This document shows positions 1 through 12,200 of a DNA stretch of 64,000 nucleotides, piece by piece. How positions within the stretch are numbered: position 1 is the first letter of the stretch; each line of letters begins with the position of its first letter. The stretch covers positions 8,599,501-8,663,500 of the forward strand of contig CM075201.1 of the NCBI GenBank assembly GCA_037577475.1. The letters run 5' to 3'. The notes beneath the pieces were generated by a model, which ran no database searches, had not been told where the DNA came from, and worked only from the letters and a program-made list of their open reading frames with translations. A program made the position numbers and the translations under genes. This DNA comes from Chaunax sp. Z400. Taxonomy: Eukaryota; Chordata; Actinopteri; Lophiiformes; Chaunacidae.

Positions 1-1
1 G

Positions 2-1045
2 ATTTCTCTTCGAAGTGCATTCCAGAGTAGAGTCCGTCTCAAAGGAGATGGCTGGGGCCTGGTTTGGGTTACTGCTGCCCCTGTCCCGGGACATGGCAGA
101 GGTGGTCTGCAAAACGACCCTACCACGTAATGAGTGTTTGAGCTCAAGCAATAATGGGTTGTTATCCGAGTATAGTTCCACCTGCTGCACAGGGTCTCCA
201 TCTGACTTACAGCTTGTGCAGCATGCAGAGAACAATACTCTGAAAATATAAATCCAGCCTAAATAATGCAGCTCCACAATGTTCAAGATGAAGCAACCGA
301 GACTGACGCTGAACATGAAGTTGAGAAAGATGGTCTTCTCTGTTGCTCGAGACACAAAGCAGTCAGTTCTGTTTGGACAGGGGTAGGTGTCACATCGGAA
401 AAGTTGTGGAACTTCAAATCCAAATAGGTAACACTGTCCAATGAGAAAGGTTATCTCCATGATGGAGCGCAACAGAACGTGTATGATGTAGATAAATAGC
501 ACTTGCCTGGAGAGCTGAGTTGGATCCTTTCCTACCTCTCTCATTTCCTCATTCAGGTGGCTCTCATGGTCTTCACACTCATCTTCCTGTGAGCTCCAGT
601 CCTCATTGCCATATGCCGTGTTATAAGGACTTCCAGCCTCCAGCATTGTCTCTTTATGTCCTCCAATGTGTTTGTCCCTTTTAAGTGAAGGTGAGGACCT
701 GTGTACCATTTCAACCTTTCTAACTTCTAACTTTTCATTCTTGGTGACTTTTTGCAAGACATAAACAATGTAGAAGATAGAAGGTGTAGAGACAAGAACA
801 ATCTGAAAGACCCAAAAGCGCAAGTGTGAGACAGGAGCAAAAGTGTCATAGCAGACATTGTTACATCCAGGCTGTTGGGTGTTGCAGATAAACTTGGACT
901 GCTCATCACTGTATACAGCATCCCCCACCAGTGCCACAAGCAAGATCCGGAAGATGAGCAGCATTGTCAGCCATATCTTGCCGATGACTGTCGAATGGTT
1001 TTGAACCTCCGTTAAGAAGCGGCCAAGAATGGACCAGTCTCCCAT
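2..1045 (-). CDS. Connexin, gamma-like (gap junction protein), partial
   Basis: Gap-junction channel subunit of the plasma membrane; six make a hemichannel. The minus-strand frame is open from the ATG at 1045 to the window edge, giving 348 residues with no stop, so the C-terminal tail is cut off. It starts MGDWSILGRF. The first extracellular loop has Cys54, 61 and 65 (C-x6-C-x3-C) and the second has Cys219, 224 and 230 (C-x4-C-x5-C), the canonical connexin pattern. Four membrane segments lie near residues 20-40, 76-98, 182-206 and 240-266. The cytoplasmic loop is long and acidic around residues 148-170. The block YSDEQSKFICNTQQPGC and the FAPVSH motif resemble the GJC (Cx45/Cx43.4) group, while the MGDWS start is more alpha-like, so I give no symbol. 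A splice acceptor (TTTTTCCAG) four bases upstream of the ATG, at 1050-1052, implies a 5'UTR intron, usual for connexins. Family certain; subtype uncertain. Confidence 0.93.
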   Translation of the reverse strand, partial: MGDWSILGRFLTEVQNHSTVIGKIWLTMLLIFRILLVALVGDAVYSDEQSKFICNTQQPGCNNVCYDTFAPVSHLRFWVFQIVLVSTPSIFYIVYVLQKVTKNEKLEVRKVEMVHRSSPSLKRDKHIGGHKETMLEAGSPYNTAYGNEDWSSQEDECEDHESHLNEEMREVGKDPTQLSRQVLFIYIIHVLLRSIMEITFLIGQCYLFGFEVPQLFRCDTYPCPNRTDCFVSRATEKTIFLNFMFSVSLGCFILNIVELHYLGWIYIFRVLFSACCTSCKSDGDPVQQVELYSDNNPLLLELKHSLRGRVVLQTTSAMSRDRGSSNPNQAPAISFETDSTLECTSKRN

Positions 1046-1052
1046 TTCTCTG

Positions 1053-3120
1053 GAAAAACAATAGTTAAAATGATACATGCAGCAGTCAGACCGAGCAATT
1101 TCCTCAATAACTAAATCACAATCAAACTGAAGTAGCTGCTCATAAATCCTGCTTTCCTAAGGACAAAAATATGACTCAGTCTTACTCAGGAAGCAGTTGG
1201 ATGAAACCAGATGTATTTGCACATGCACAGTATACAAATATTATCTAAATATAAATATTGACCCAGAAATTTCCTCTGAATAAATGGTAAATATCATAAA
1301 ATAACCCTCTCAACATGTGCTTGCCTGATGTCACAATCTAGCTTGAGTTTTAGTGTAATTTTTTAAAAAGGATAAACTGCTTAATAACAAAGCATTATTT
1401 TATCATGAGCATTTTATGACCTATTACACGAGAGCAAATATTAAATCAAGCTGTAAACGACCACATTCACACACATTCACACACATGTAGTGTGGTTACA
1501 TTCAATGAGACACTTATACCTCTAACAGGTACAAGTACTATATAAGCTCTACCCCTAATTCAAGAATTTGTTGTGACATTAATCATGAAGTATATCTTAT
1601 TCCTTATGAAATTAAATGTAATCAACTTCCATGATGTTCCTTCTGTTTTTATTTGTGGAGGCTCTTACCTTTGAAGAGTCTTCCTTATCCAAAGCTTGAC
1701 AAATATAAGAGGAAGCAATCTGCATAACTATATTTTCAAGTGGAGCTGGTATCTGGATGTTATCGTGTCTTTTGAGTTGGATGAAAGAGAGAATGGGCTG
1801 ACCACACATATTCCCAAACTAACTAAAACGTTCATTGCACTGTATGAGAATAAAGGCTTTCAATGTACAGTGGGACAAAGATTGAAAAATACAATGGGGG
1901 CACCTTTACTGACGAGCCATTCATGGGCGAGCAGAGTTCAAAAGAACGTACTGGAATGAGTGTGCACAATACTGATTCAAGCATGGATCTGTGTTCACTT
2001 TAATTTCAGAGCTGAAATATGAGTCTAGTTTACTAGAAGATTTTCACACTTTGGTTTTGGTTGATACATCAATTTCAGCACCATAAATTAATTTTAATGT
2101 AATTTATGACAAAGTTTCACAGAATTACTGGCAATTTCTCACTTCTCTTTACCTTTTGTTGTTGTGGAGCAAAGAATATATTTCAAATCTCATTCAGAAA
2201 CAGAATGTTTTGCCCACTCCTCTAAAAAACTTTTGAAATAATGAACCAAAATGGCATCAAATTCCTCTTTGAAAAGCCTGATGAATTCATATTATTTACA
2301 GTACCAAGCACTCTAATGTTGGTTCTACACATATGTTATATGTGAAGTGGACCGAAAACTCTTCAGATTTGAACTTCATTGAAAGGTATTAGTTTGTAGT
2401 GTTTTATTCTTTGGCTGCATGTAGTTTAGATGGATTCAAGTCATACTGATGTATGCCTTTTAAGATTTGTCATTGGAAAATTTTTTATATTTTTATCTAT
2501 GTATACAGTGGTCGTAAAGTCATGATGTAAATTCAAAATTATTTGACATGCTATTTGCCAAAAGCTAACAATTAGCTGAATAAAAATGGTCAAAAACGCA
2601 AAAAAACCTATAAATCATATGGAGCACATTTTAAATTGCATGTATTTTGGTCCATTAGAGGCAATTTGTGCAATATATGGAATCTGTCGTTTTCATTCAT
2701 CCCCATCCCTTAAATGACAATAAACTGCAAAGCACGCGGATTATTTCTTGCTCTGTTTATGTGGAGAACCTTATCCTTATGGGGAAGAAGAAAGGCCCAA
2801 TGTCTGTAATGCAGAAAAAAACTGCTTTACAATTATTTTTTTCAAATAAAAACGAATGGATGGTTGCTGAAATATAATCACTTCCCAACCACATGCGACA
2901 GTACTCGACTATAATAAATGCCCCTCGCAGAATTAGCGAAAATCCTCAAGAGAGGTGTTTTACAAATCCTACGTCGATAAACTGGTTCGTTGATGGGAGA
3001 GGAACATCTAAGAAAATCTCTTGTAAATATTTTTTAGTATTAATATAAATAACTCGTATCCATACATCAATGTTTTATACGTTATATACACGATTACATC
3101 TATTCTTTATAACATACTAA
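1053..3120. other. Intergenic or 5' region between connexin and vezf1
   Basis: AT-rich sequence between two genes that point away from each other. It should hold the connexin's 5'UTR intron, first exon and promoter, because a splice acceptor lies just before the connexin ATG. I could not place that first exon. The short ORFs on both strands (for example 1696-1959) look like chance. Confidence 0.5.
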
Positions 3121-3139
3121 ATATAATGTCCCCCTAAAT

Positions 3140-3252
3140 AGTATGTGCAGTGGTTCAGTCCTCGAGGTTACCGGAAGTTGTTTCAGCTGCCATGTTTGGT
3201 TGCTTTGTTGTAGGCTTCTACTTGGTTTCCTACAGAATTAGTAAGTGTGGAA
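3140..3252 (+). promoter_or_regulatory. vezf1: Probable vezf1 promoter/5'UTR with ETS site
   Basis: The sequence just before the vezf1 start codon includes CCGGAAGT at 3171-3178, a perfect ETS/GABP core, 75 bases upstream of the ATG. No TATA box is seen. ETS-bearing TATA-less promoters are common in broadly expressed regulator genes. The start site itself cannot be fixed from sequence. Confidence 0.4.
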
Positions 3253-6200
3253 ATGGAGCCGAGCTGGAGTACGTTTCTTTTTCAAGTAAGTTGACTCTTT
3301 GTAGGTGGTAAACTAGGGTATCGCGTAAAGCAAATTAAAAAAGAAACTAAGCACATGGTATTTTAGCGGTAAAACCAATTTTTAAACGAGGAATGCCAGG
3401 ATCAAGTAACCAAGCAAAACAATGGTATATGATTTCAGGCTTCCAGCTGTGAGGCTTGGGAATGACGCTAGAACAAAAAATCAATTCTCCCCAACGAGTG
3501 TTTGAAAAATATGGCCTATTATTCAATTGTATGAATACATAGATATTGGATGTTGAATAATTCGACATGATCTGTGATTTTCTGAAAAGTTTGCCAAGTC
3601 GAAGCCAGTAAAACATGCGGGATGGTTTGAAGTAAGGCTGGAGACGCCACTGCACCGTTACAATCGAGACAGACCTGCTTTTTTCCCCGGTGATTAAGGG
3701 CTTTGATCGGACGCCGTGCAATAATTGGATATTAAGCCGGCGATGATTTTTATTGTAAAGCAGATGATATCGCAGATATTTTTGTTTCAAAGTAATTGAT
3801 GTTACTTAAGGTCCATAAGAGTGTGCGTTGTGTTAGGTAATCAGCTGCTGAGATTTACTAAAGGCGACTCGAAAGTCCGCGGTGAACTTTCCGCTTGCCT
3901 CAGCCGGTTCGGCAGTAACTAGCCAAGTTAGCTAACGATGTTTAGGCTGCCTTGATGAAACTCGCTAGTTAATTTAGCAAAATTTTGGCGATGCTATCGT
4001 TATGAGCTTGAAGAAATAACATTACACATGTAGATGGCTAGCGCAGTACAGCTCTCTGTTTATTAGGGAGCTATTTATTCTGGCAGACGCGGTAGAGAGG
4101 AATTCAAACTATGCACACAACATCAGCTAGCACTAGCAACGAAGAGCCACATTTCAAATTAGCAACATTACGCAATTTATCAATCCGTTTTCAGCCGGAA
4201 AGTGATAGCCTCCGTTGAGTGATATCTGCCATGGTTTAGTGGATTTCACTGTGTACTAAGATGGACGTCTATTGTTCAGTGAAATGAATGAAATGTTTTA
4301 TTCCCACGGCCTTACTTAGGCTAAAAAATAAGCCTGTGTGAACATGAAAACGTGAAGACGACGGGAATATTTATTTGCCAATGATTTATTTTTTGCCGTG
4401 GAATTGATTGTTTTTATTTCATGGATGCGATTTTGTTCGTGTTTGGTTAAAATGTGAACCCTTATCCCAAGTGTGTAACCATTTCGCTGGCTCGGTTGTA
4501 TTAAGTCTTAAGAGGATTTTTTTTTTTTTTTGCGTGTGGAATTCTGAAGTTATTCCCAAAAGTATGACTTTAGTGGGTGTGACAAACTCCTCATGGGAAT
4601 AACTTCCTCAGTGAACTTTAGCAGCATTTCAGTGTCTTTTTAAAACAACTTAGAATAGAAGTTCATTAGTTTTAAAGACAAACAAACTATGAAATCTACA
4701 TCCTCACATGTCCATGACACAGATACTTGCTACTAAGGTCTTGTTTGTCATTGTTAAAGGGGACAATGGAAATCAGTTTAGCACCCCCTCTACACTGTGC
4801 AGAGTACAGAAGAAACAAAAAATAGTACTGTAAATATGCAAAATAGTACTTGAAATATACCAAAATAGTAGTGTAATTATACAAAAAAGCACTGTAGATA
4901 TACAAAAGTAGTACTGTAACTATACAAAAGATAGTAATGTAAATATAGGAAAAATTGTACAGTAACAAAAGGGAGAACTGCAAAAAGGGCCAGTAACAAA
5001 ACCTCAAAAACATTATGAACTAGAAGAAACGTGACCTGTGACCAATACAATTTAAAAACTTCAATTTAAAAGGGTAATCAGTAAGTTAATAAAGACTTGT
5101 CAAACTGGTACTGAGAGGGAGTCAAGATGAAGGATGAAAGTCATAATATTTGTGTGCCATCTTTGCCAGGCTACTGGAGTTGTATTCTTGGAAAAAAAAG
5201 TGCAGTGGGTAAGGGTACCACAGAGAAGCTAGAGCTATCAGAAAACGTCAGCATTTTACTCAATGGTTAAAGGTTGAAGCCAACATTAGCCATGGCTTGG
5301 CTTTTTAACCATAAAGTTAAGTTACTCATAACAGTTTCTGGGATCTGTCACTGTTTGTAGTATTTGTGATGCTTTTGCTGTCAAAGACTGATCACATATT
5401 CATATCTTTGAACAATATTTCTTCATGATGAAAAAAGCAGCTGGACTGTGTGGCTTGTTGTTAGACTATCTGGCATCTAGCCAGAAGCACTGCATGTATT
5501 ATGTACTTCACACTGCTACCGTGTCAAACTCATGTAAATCTGTGTGCAGTTAGCTTTTGGGCATTACATAAGGAGAGCAATTTTTGAGCTTGAATATTAT
5601 CATAAGTACAGCTCCATCCTCCTATTTCTTGTGTGTGTTTGTTTGTGTGTGTGTAAGGTTTTTAAAATCCAGTATCCATAGGGCTGCAGTTAAATCATGT
5701 TGTTTAGACCGGTATGGTTGTGGATGCACTGTGATGCACCAGTAATTCTGCAGGGGGGAAAAAAGACCAGGAAAGTGCTTTGGAGTGTCTCAAAGTGTAA
5801 CTATGAAAGGTGCCACTTGTCTTTTCATTCTGGTTGCATTTGCCTAATTTACCAAAGCATTTGGCTGACAGGCTGCCATGTGTCCTAAAGAAAATGAAGC
5901 TCAACAGGTGGATGCATTACATGAAAAACTTCTGGAGGCAATTTTCTTGATTTGTTAATGTAGGTCTCTTAAGTACAGTAAACAACTGCAATTGCGATAA
6001 TCACAGTGAAGTCAAGCTGACATGTGGACAACCATCAAATAATTGTTAAGGTTATCGTAAGCACTTGTAAACAACAACATTAATATTCATTTGTATTATT
6101 CATTTGTCCACTAATTAAGCTAACTCTTGAAAGGAGTTATGCATGCACAGTATTGTGCACGCTGGCCCTCTCAGAGCACAACACCAGTGCCTTGCAACTA

Positions 6201-9200
6201 GCTCACCCAAATGGAACGCAGTCCTATTTAATGCGACCAAGTACACCTGCGCTTTTCCCGCCATGTGAACAAACTGTGTGATCTTTCAGAATTGTAGCAA
6301 TAATGCCTTTTAGCAAACAAAAGCTCACAACAATGGAATGTCAGTAAATACTAACCACATATAAAACAGATTCAAATTACGGGTGACCCTAGGGTGTCAA
6401 ACAGTTACGTCACTTACAAATATCGTTCGCCAGGTGTTCTCAATACTATGTGTGTTTACAACTGCAGTCGTTATGCTGGGGGGGGTTTATGGGGGTAACT
6501 ATTAAAAAGTTATCCGCTTGACTTAAGTTTAGATATCCAATATCACCCTTGAGTATTTAGTTTAACCCCCCAAACCATATCAGTACAGCAGACTTGCTTT
6601 ACTCATCATTGCCCATTTTGTATGAAATCAGTCTTCCTTGTTCAGGAGATGAGATGCCATTCTTGGGAGCATCAGGACGAGCGCTTTCATCACAGCTGTG
6701 ATGTCATAACATAATTGATAAGCCTCTGTGCCATAACTCCTTGTAAAATCACAACTGTGGCTACATTCAAGAGACATTTGCAATTTCCTAGAATCAGGGA
6801 AGCTTGGTAATAAATACATATCTATAAATACTATACTTTTAAAACAGCATTACATCTCACGGCTGTTTTGTGTCTACTTTTTGCAGTTGTGGCTCATTGT
6901 TTTCAATGTTTAGGTTGAAGGAATACATGGTGAGGTGGTTATAAATACCACATAATGCAATCCAACCCCAGGATAAAAAAAAAACAACAACCCTAAAAGC
7001 ATTAGGTAAAATACTTTGTGCACTCAGTTCATTTGTGCAGGTTAAAAATCTAGAAGATGACAAAAATGTTATACAAGACCATGTGTTAACTCAGCAAAGG
7101 CCCTTAGTAGCAGCCAAAGATTTTGGATCTTGTAAACAAGTGAAGAACAAGCTACAACAAACTCACAACCTAGGGGAAGAGATCAACTTCACATGGACCA
7201 GAAAAAGAAATTACATATTTATATGTATTTAGTGTAAGTTTTGTCTGCAGCACTATCTTCCCTCCCTCCTTTCATTTTTATGTTGTCACTTGTTTAGTTT
7301 TTGTTTGTTTTGTATAAACTGGGATTTCGAGCAAGCAGCTGTAGAGTGTGACACAAAAGCTTTCAGAAAGACAGTGCATAATCTGACTTAGACCATGAGC
7401 TCATTTCAAGTCTACAGTGGCCCGTAGAGGCCATCAGGACACTCCCTCCATTTTGATGTTATTTATGAGGGAGCAGCCCCAGTTGTCGGAGCGCATTTGT
7501 GTCAAAATGGTCAGAGCTGCATGAAGGCACAGCAGCTTACAGGCCCCGCACCTCTGTGTAGAGGCAGGCTGTCTGCAGTGGCTATGTCTTCACAAGCTTC
7601 ACAAAGAGGGTTCACCCACCCAAACATAAAGCCCCACTCTCCCACCCCTGGTGTGCCAGCAGACTGGCATGATGATGACTAATCCTGGAAGGTGGCAAGT
7701 GTGAGCAGGTGCTTGGATAAATGGATGGGTGGATTTTGGTGGCATTCTCCACGAGTTCCCAGGTCCCATTGCATATGAGGGTATGACGGCGAGTTTGGTC
7801 GGGTAGTGTGTGGATAAACAATGTCCCTGTCTCATGAATAGATGAGCCAAATCAATGAAGATGAGCATACAAAGATCCCCCGCTGAGGCATCACTGCTCA
7901 GATTTGTGTCTCACAATAGCCTAGATGACATAAGGAGGACATTGTGTGGTTCATTTTTCTTCTCTCTCCGCTCCCTCCTCTTTTGCAACTTTTTTCTTGG
8001 CTGGCCTTGGATGGATGATTGAACCTCAAAGGGAAAGGTCAAGCATTTCACCTTTTCCTTTCTTGCTGGTGGTTGACAACGTGGTTGTCTTTACTGTGTC
8101 CGTCCGAAACAACAGCGTTAACCGTGCTAAAAAAATATGTCTGAGACAGGAGGGGGGAAAAAATACCGTTTAGGAAGAGACGACTGCAGAGATACCCTTG
8201 GAACTTAAACAGAAGTCGTCAATTAAAGCATTTTTCTCATTACCCAGAAGCCAGAACTGCAGACTCTGAAATTAATGAATAACACCCATCACTGCCATTT
8301 GTGTGCGTGTGCAACTCTGACTCTGCCTCTCTCTTTATTTTCAATGAATTTAGGCTAGGGAGGGTAGTCCAGAGGTAAACGGGAATCTAAATAATTCCAT
8401 AAGGGTGCTAACTAACTCATTAATAACTAATTTGAGCTTTGTAATCGTCTAAATTCAGATTTCAACTAATTTCTTATTTTTTGAGGGAGAGCTTTTACTT
8501 TACTTTGGCTAGATTGTAGGAAGTGTTAAATTTGAAGGCAGCTACAGTACTAGAGCCTTGGCCTCTCACTCAGCTCCATAGCTGAGCTAACTGCCTACTT
8601 CTATGCACTGGACTCTGCTAGGCTTTAAATTTGGTATGCTTCCTTTGCAGTCACATGGTGAATTAGTACTGTCCTGATGGGATTAATTTGCATTCAGTGT
8701 ATTTGGATTCCTTTTGGTTAGCGTCATGCTGTGTCAACCTCAGTATTGATAGCTCCAGGCCCTGTGTTGAATCCCTAACTGAATCATCTCTGTATTTGTG
8801 TTTTTCTCTTATCAGCAGGCCAATGAAGCCCTCCACCACCAGCATCAGGTGGCCCAGAACAGCCTGCTGCCACTCCTTAATGCAGGAGCCGAACAAGTTG
8901 ACCAGAAGCCTATCTTGCCCATCCAAATAGACCAGAAGCCTCCATCCAGCGCTGCTGATCTCCTCAAAGACAATGTGGCCAGCGGAGGAGGTGCACGTCC
9001 TCCAGTGCCTGTCATAAAGAAGGAACACAAAGGAAAAACACCTTTCGTCTGCGGCTACTGCAACAAGGCCTTCCGCGACAGCTACCACCTGCGACGTCAC
9101 GAGTCCAGCCACACCGGTATCAAGATGGTGTCACGGCCTAAAAAGACTGCCCAGACAGCCCCCACCATGGTACCCATGATCTCATCCATGCCACGAGAGA

Positions 9201-12200
9201 ACAACGGCAACCCCTCCTACATCTCCACAGTAGCGGGCATCCTCTCCACAGCAACCACCTCCGTTTCCTCAAGTATCATGACGTCGTCTGCGATGGGCAA
9301 CGTGCCACAGCAAAACATGCCCAAGAAACCTGCCAAACCTGTCAAGAAAAATCATGGCTGCGAGATGTGTGGCAAGGCCTTTCGTGATGTCTACCACCTG
9401 AATCGCCACAAGCTCTCCCATTCAGATGAGAAACCTTTCGAGTGCCCCATCTGCCAGCAACGCTTTAAAAGGAAGGACCGAATGACCTACCATGTACGCT
9501 CTCATGATGGGGGAGTCCACAAGCCCTATGTATGTTCTGTGTGTGGGAAAGGCTTTTCCAGGTAAGGACCATATTTTTGGCCCTTTGACAGCTTGCTTTG
9601 GGGAGAGCGGTGGCACGATGAGTTGGTTGTAAACACTTATAATGATGTGGTCCAAGCCATGGCAAAATATTATATCAAAACCTCAGCTTAAATATTTTGC
9701 TCACTGCTATCATGTGTATTGGTTTGGAGGCAGTATCTTTGTTTTGGGTATTGTTGGGAACAATGGCTGTAAGTAATACAACTAACAAGTTCACACTTGT
9801 TTTGGGAAGAAGCCTGTTTACCTTCTTTTTTTTCCAAAGTGCTTAGTAATGGTAGAAAAGTATTTTCCCTCTATATTAAGTAGCTCTGTAGTGATGCTCC
9901 TTTAAAAAAAATTACGTACAAAATGTGGATAAAAAGTTTTATTATTATTGTCCCTTTAATATATCTAATGTGAAGACATATTCTTTTCATGCTGCCAGAC
10001 AGACTTGTCTGTCATACTAAGTCCGACTGGCAAACCGAGGCATTGGATGGCTGCTAAGTGCTAGCAGCAGATTTCATGGGGAGATAATATTACTCGTTTC
10101 AAATGTCTTTGTACATTCCTCATATAGCTCTTGAGGTGGTGGGATATGTTATGTTCCCTCCTAGACCAATAGCATAAAGACAAAAAAACTATGAGATACA
10201 TGGTACATTAACAGGCAATTGAGATGGATTTGAAATATCTGTAAACTTCCACTAATATATGTTATTATTTGCTCTGGCCCAGGATTAGTTACTGAGTAGA
10301 CAGCATTGATAAGTAAAAAATGTGGAGCATGAACTGGAGGTCTGTTCCAGGTATTATTCACTGCGGTTTTCCAGCTAGTCCAGTGAACCTGCATCTTGAG
10401 TCAGACCCGGTGCAGCCTGAGACTCCCACAAACATAATTTGGAGTCTTTTCTATGACGAGGGCCCAGCAGGGAGTCACATCCTCGTTACTGCGTTAGCCA
10501 CAGGCCGTCCCACTTTATCTGCAGCTCTCTGCAGTCACAGGGACAATGCAGAGTTAGAAAAGCATAGACTAAATAAGTGGTCAGAAAAAGGAGGTAGATG
10601 CAAAAAAAAAAAAAAAAAAAGTTTGCAACTGCTGTAGATTTCAGTCACAAGTAAGTAAGTTACAAGACGAATGTAAACAGGAAGTAAGCTTCTGAGATCT
10701 TTTTTATTCTTATGGTAGTGGTGACTGAAAATGATTTCACTCACTGATGGTTGCATTTTTTGGTCAGAGAATTCTTGGATTGTCTTTTCTGAAATTTAAA
10801 AGTAACATAATGATAATTATGGCAATCCAAATATGACCTTTTGCTGTGTTATTAATGAGGGGAAATATGTCAGCTAGACTAAATTGTTACCTTACATACT
10901 CTTAAATTGTACCTTTCGTGTTTGCAGTTCTGTGTTTTTTGGTAGTGAGTACACAAAGCAGGATTTTTGTTTTATTACAAACAAACAAAAAAAGCAATCA
11001 CCAGATGCTAAATGGTTTTTCTTCTTCACCAGAAGTTCCCTGAACAGCTACCCTGTTGCTTGTAGCAGAACCTGCTTGTGAATGATTCAGTCAGTGGCAT
11101 TTTGGTTATTCATTCGCACCATAATTTAACTTACTGTCCATGTAATGTATGCTGTGTGTCCATATGTATAATTTTGCTGCAGTTGAGATTTGTGCTTGTA
11201 TTGACCCCCACATTTAAACAGTCGCACATGGGAGAGCGCCACTGGTAGAGGGGGAGGGGGAGGCGTCACTTGTCACTTTGCGGTTCCCGCCAGCATGTCA
11301 CAGACCCTCTTTCCCCTGGGAATTCGGTGAACCTTGCGGTAATGTTCAGGTCAACACATTTACTACGTAGTGAATTGATCTTTTTTTTTTTTTTTTTCAT
11401 GAGGTCTCACAAACCTTCATTTATCAACACAAACAAATGTCCGTCTTTTAATGAGCCCAAACATCTGGTAGTGTATTTAAATCAGCATCAAGTCAGCAGT
11501 AGAAGAGCTGCGTGCTGCAACACAACTTGAACAAAACATCAGCAGTGTACCCGAGCCAAGCTGTAACATTAGCACTATGCTGTGTAGGGCAGTTTGAAGC
11601 ATGCCTCCAACACAGTGACGTGGGACAGGGATTCATCAGCATACTGGAAAGTGAGAATGGAGACTGAATAACAGGCCAGTGAGTCACTGCCACTCATCCA
11701 GATATGTAGGCGGGAACTGTCTGGAGTCTGCTCTCCTTATCTAAGTGGGACGAAAAAGAAGAAATAAAGGGGAGGGGAAAAAACACTTGATTCCACTTCA
11801 TGGCACCACTAATAAATCTCCACTTGATTCCTCTCCTTTGCATTTAAAAAAAAAAAGAAACCCTGTTGGAGAGCTGCTGCCAGTGCTGTAGTTGCTCACT
11901 CCATTATGACACTTTTAACATGATTCAGCACACTGTTTCACCAGAACTAACAAGCTGACAGCAGTGCCAAGAAGAATTTGTGAGGCCTGGAGTAACAGTG
12001 TAAAGGTCAAAAGGCAAAGAACTGTTTTCTTGCATCTGCTGATATGCACAGATCAGTAAATTATAACATGGAACACTGTGTTATCAACATATTTTGTGTT
12101 AAGATATAACCTAAAAGCTCTTATTTCATTATGCCATGTCATACCATAGCCTTTGGTGTGGATATAATTGTAACTAATTTTACAATCTAAAAAGTCTCTC

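Noticed and set aside
3347..3790. 147-codon minus-strand open frame in vezf1 intron 1
   Set aside because: No domain, signal or splice context. A frame this long is roughly what chance gives somewhere in 64 kb of AT-rich DNA.
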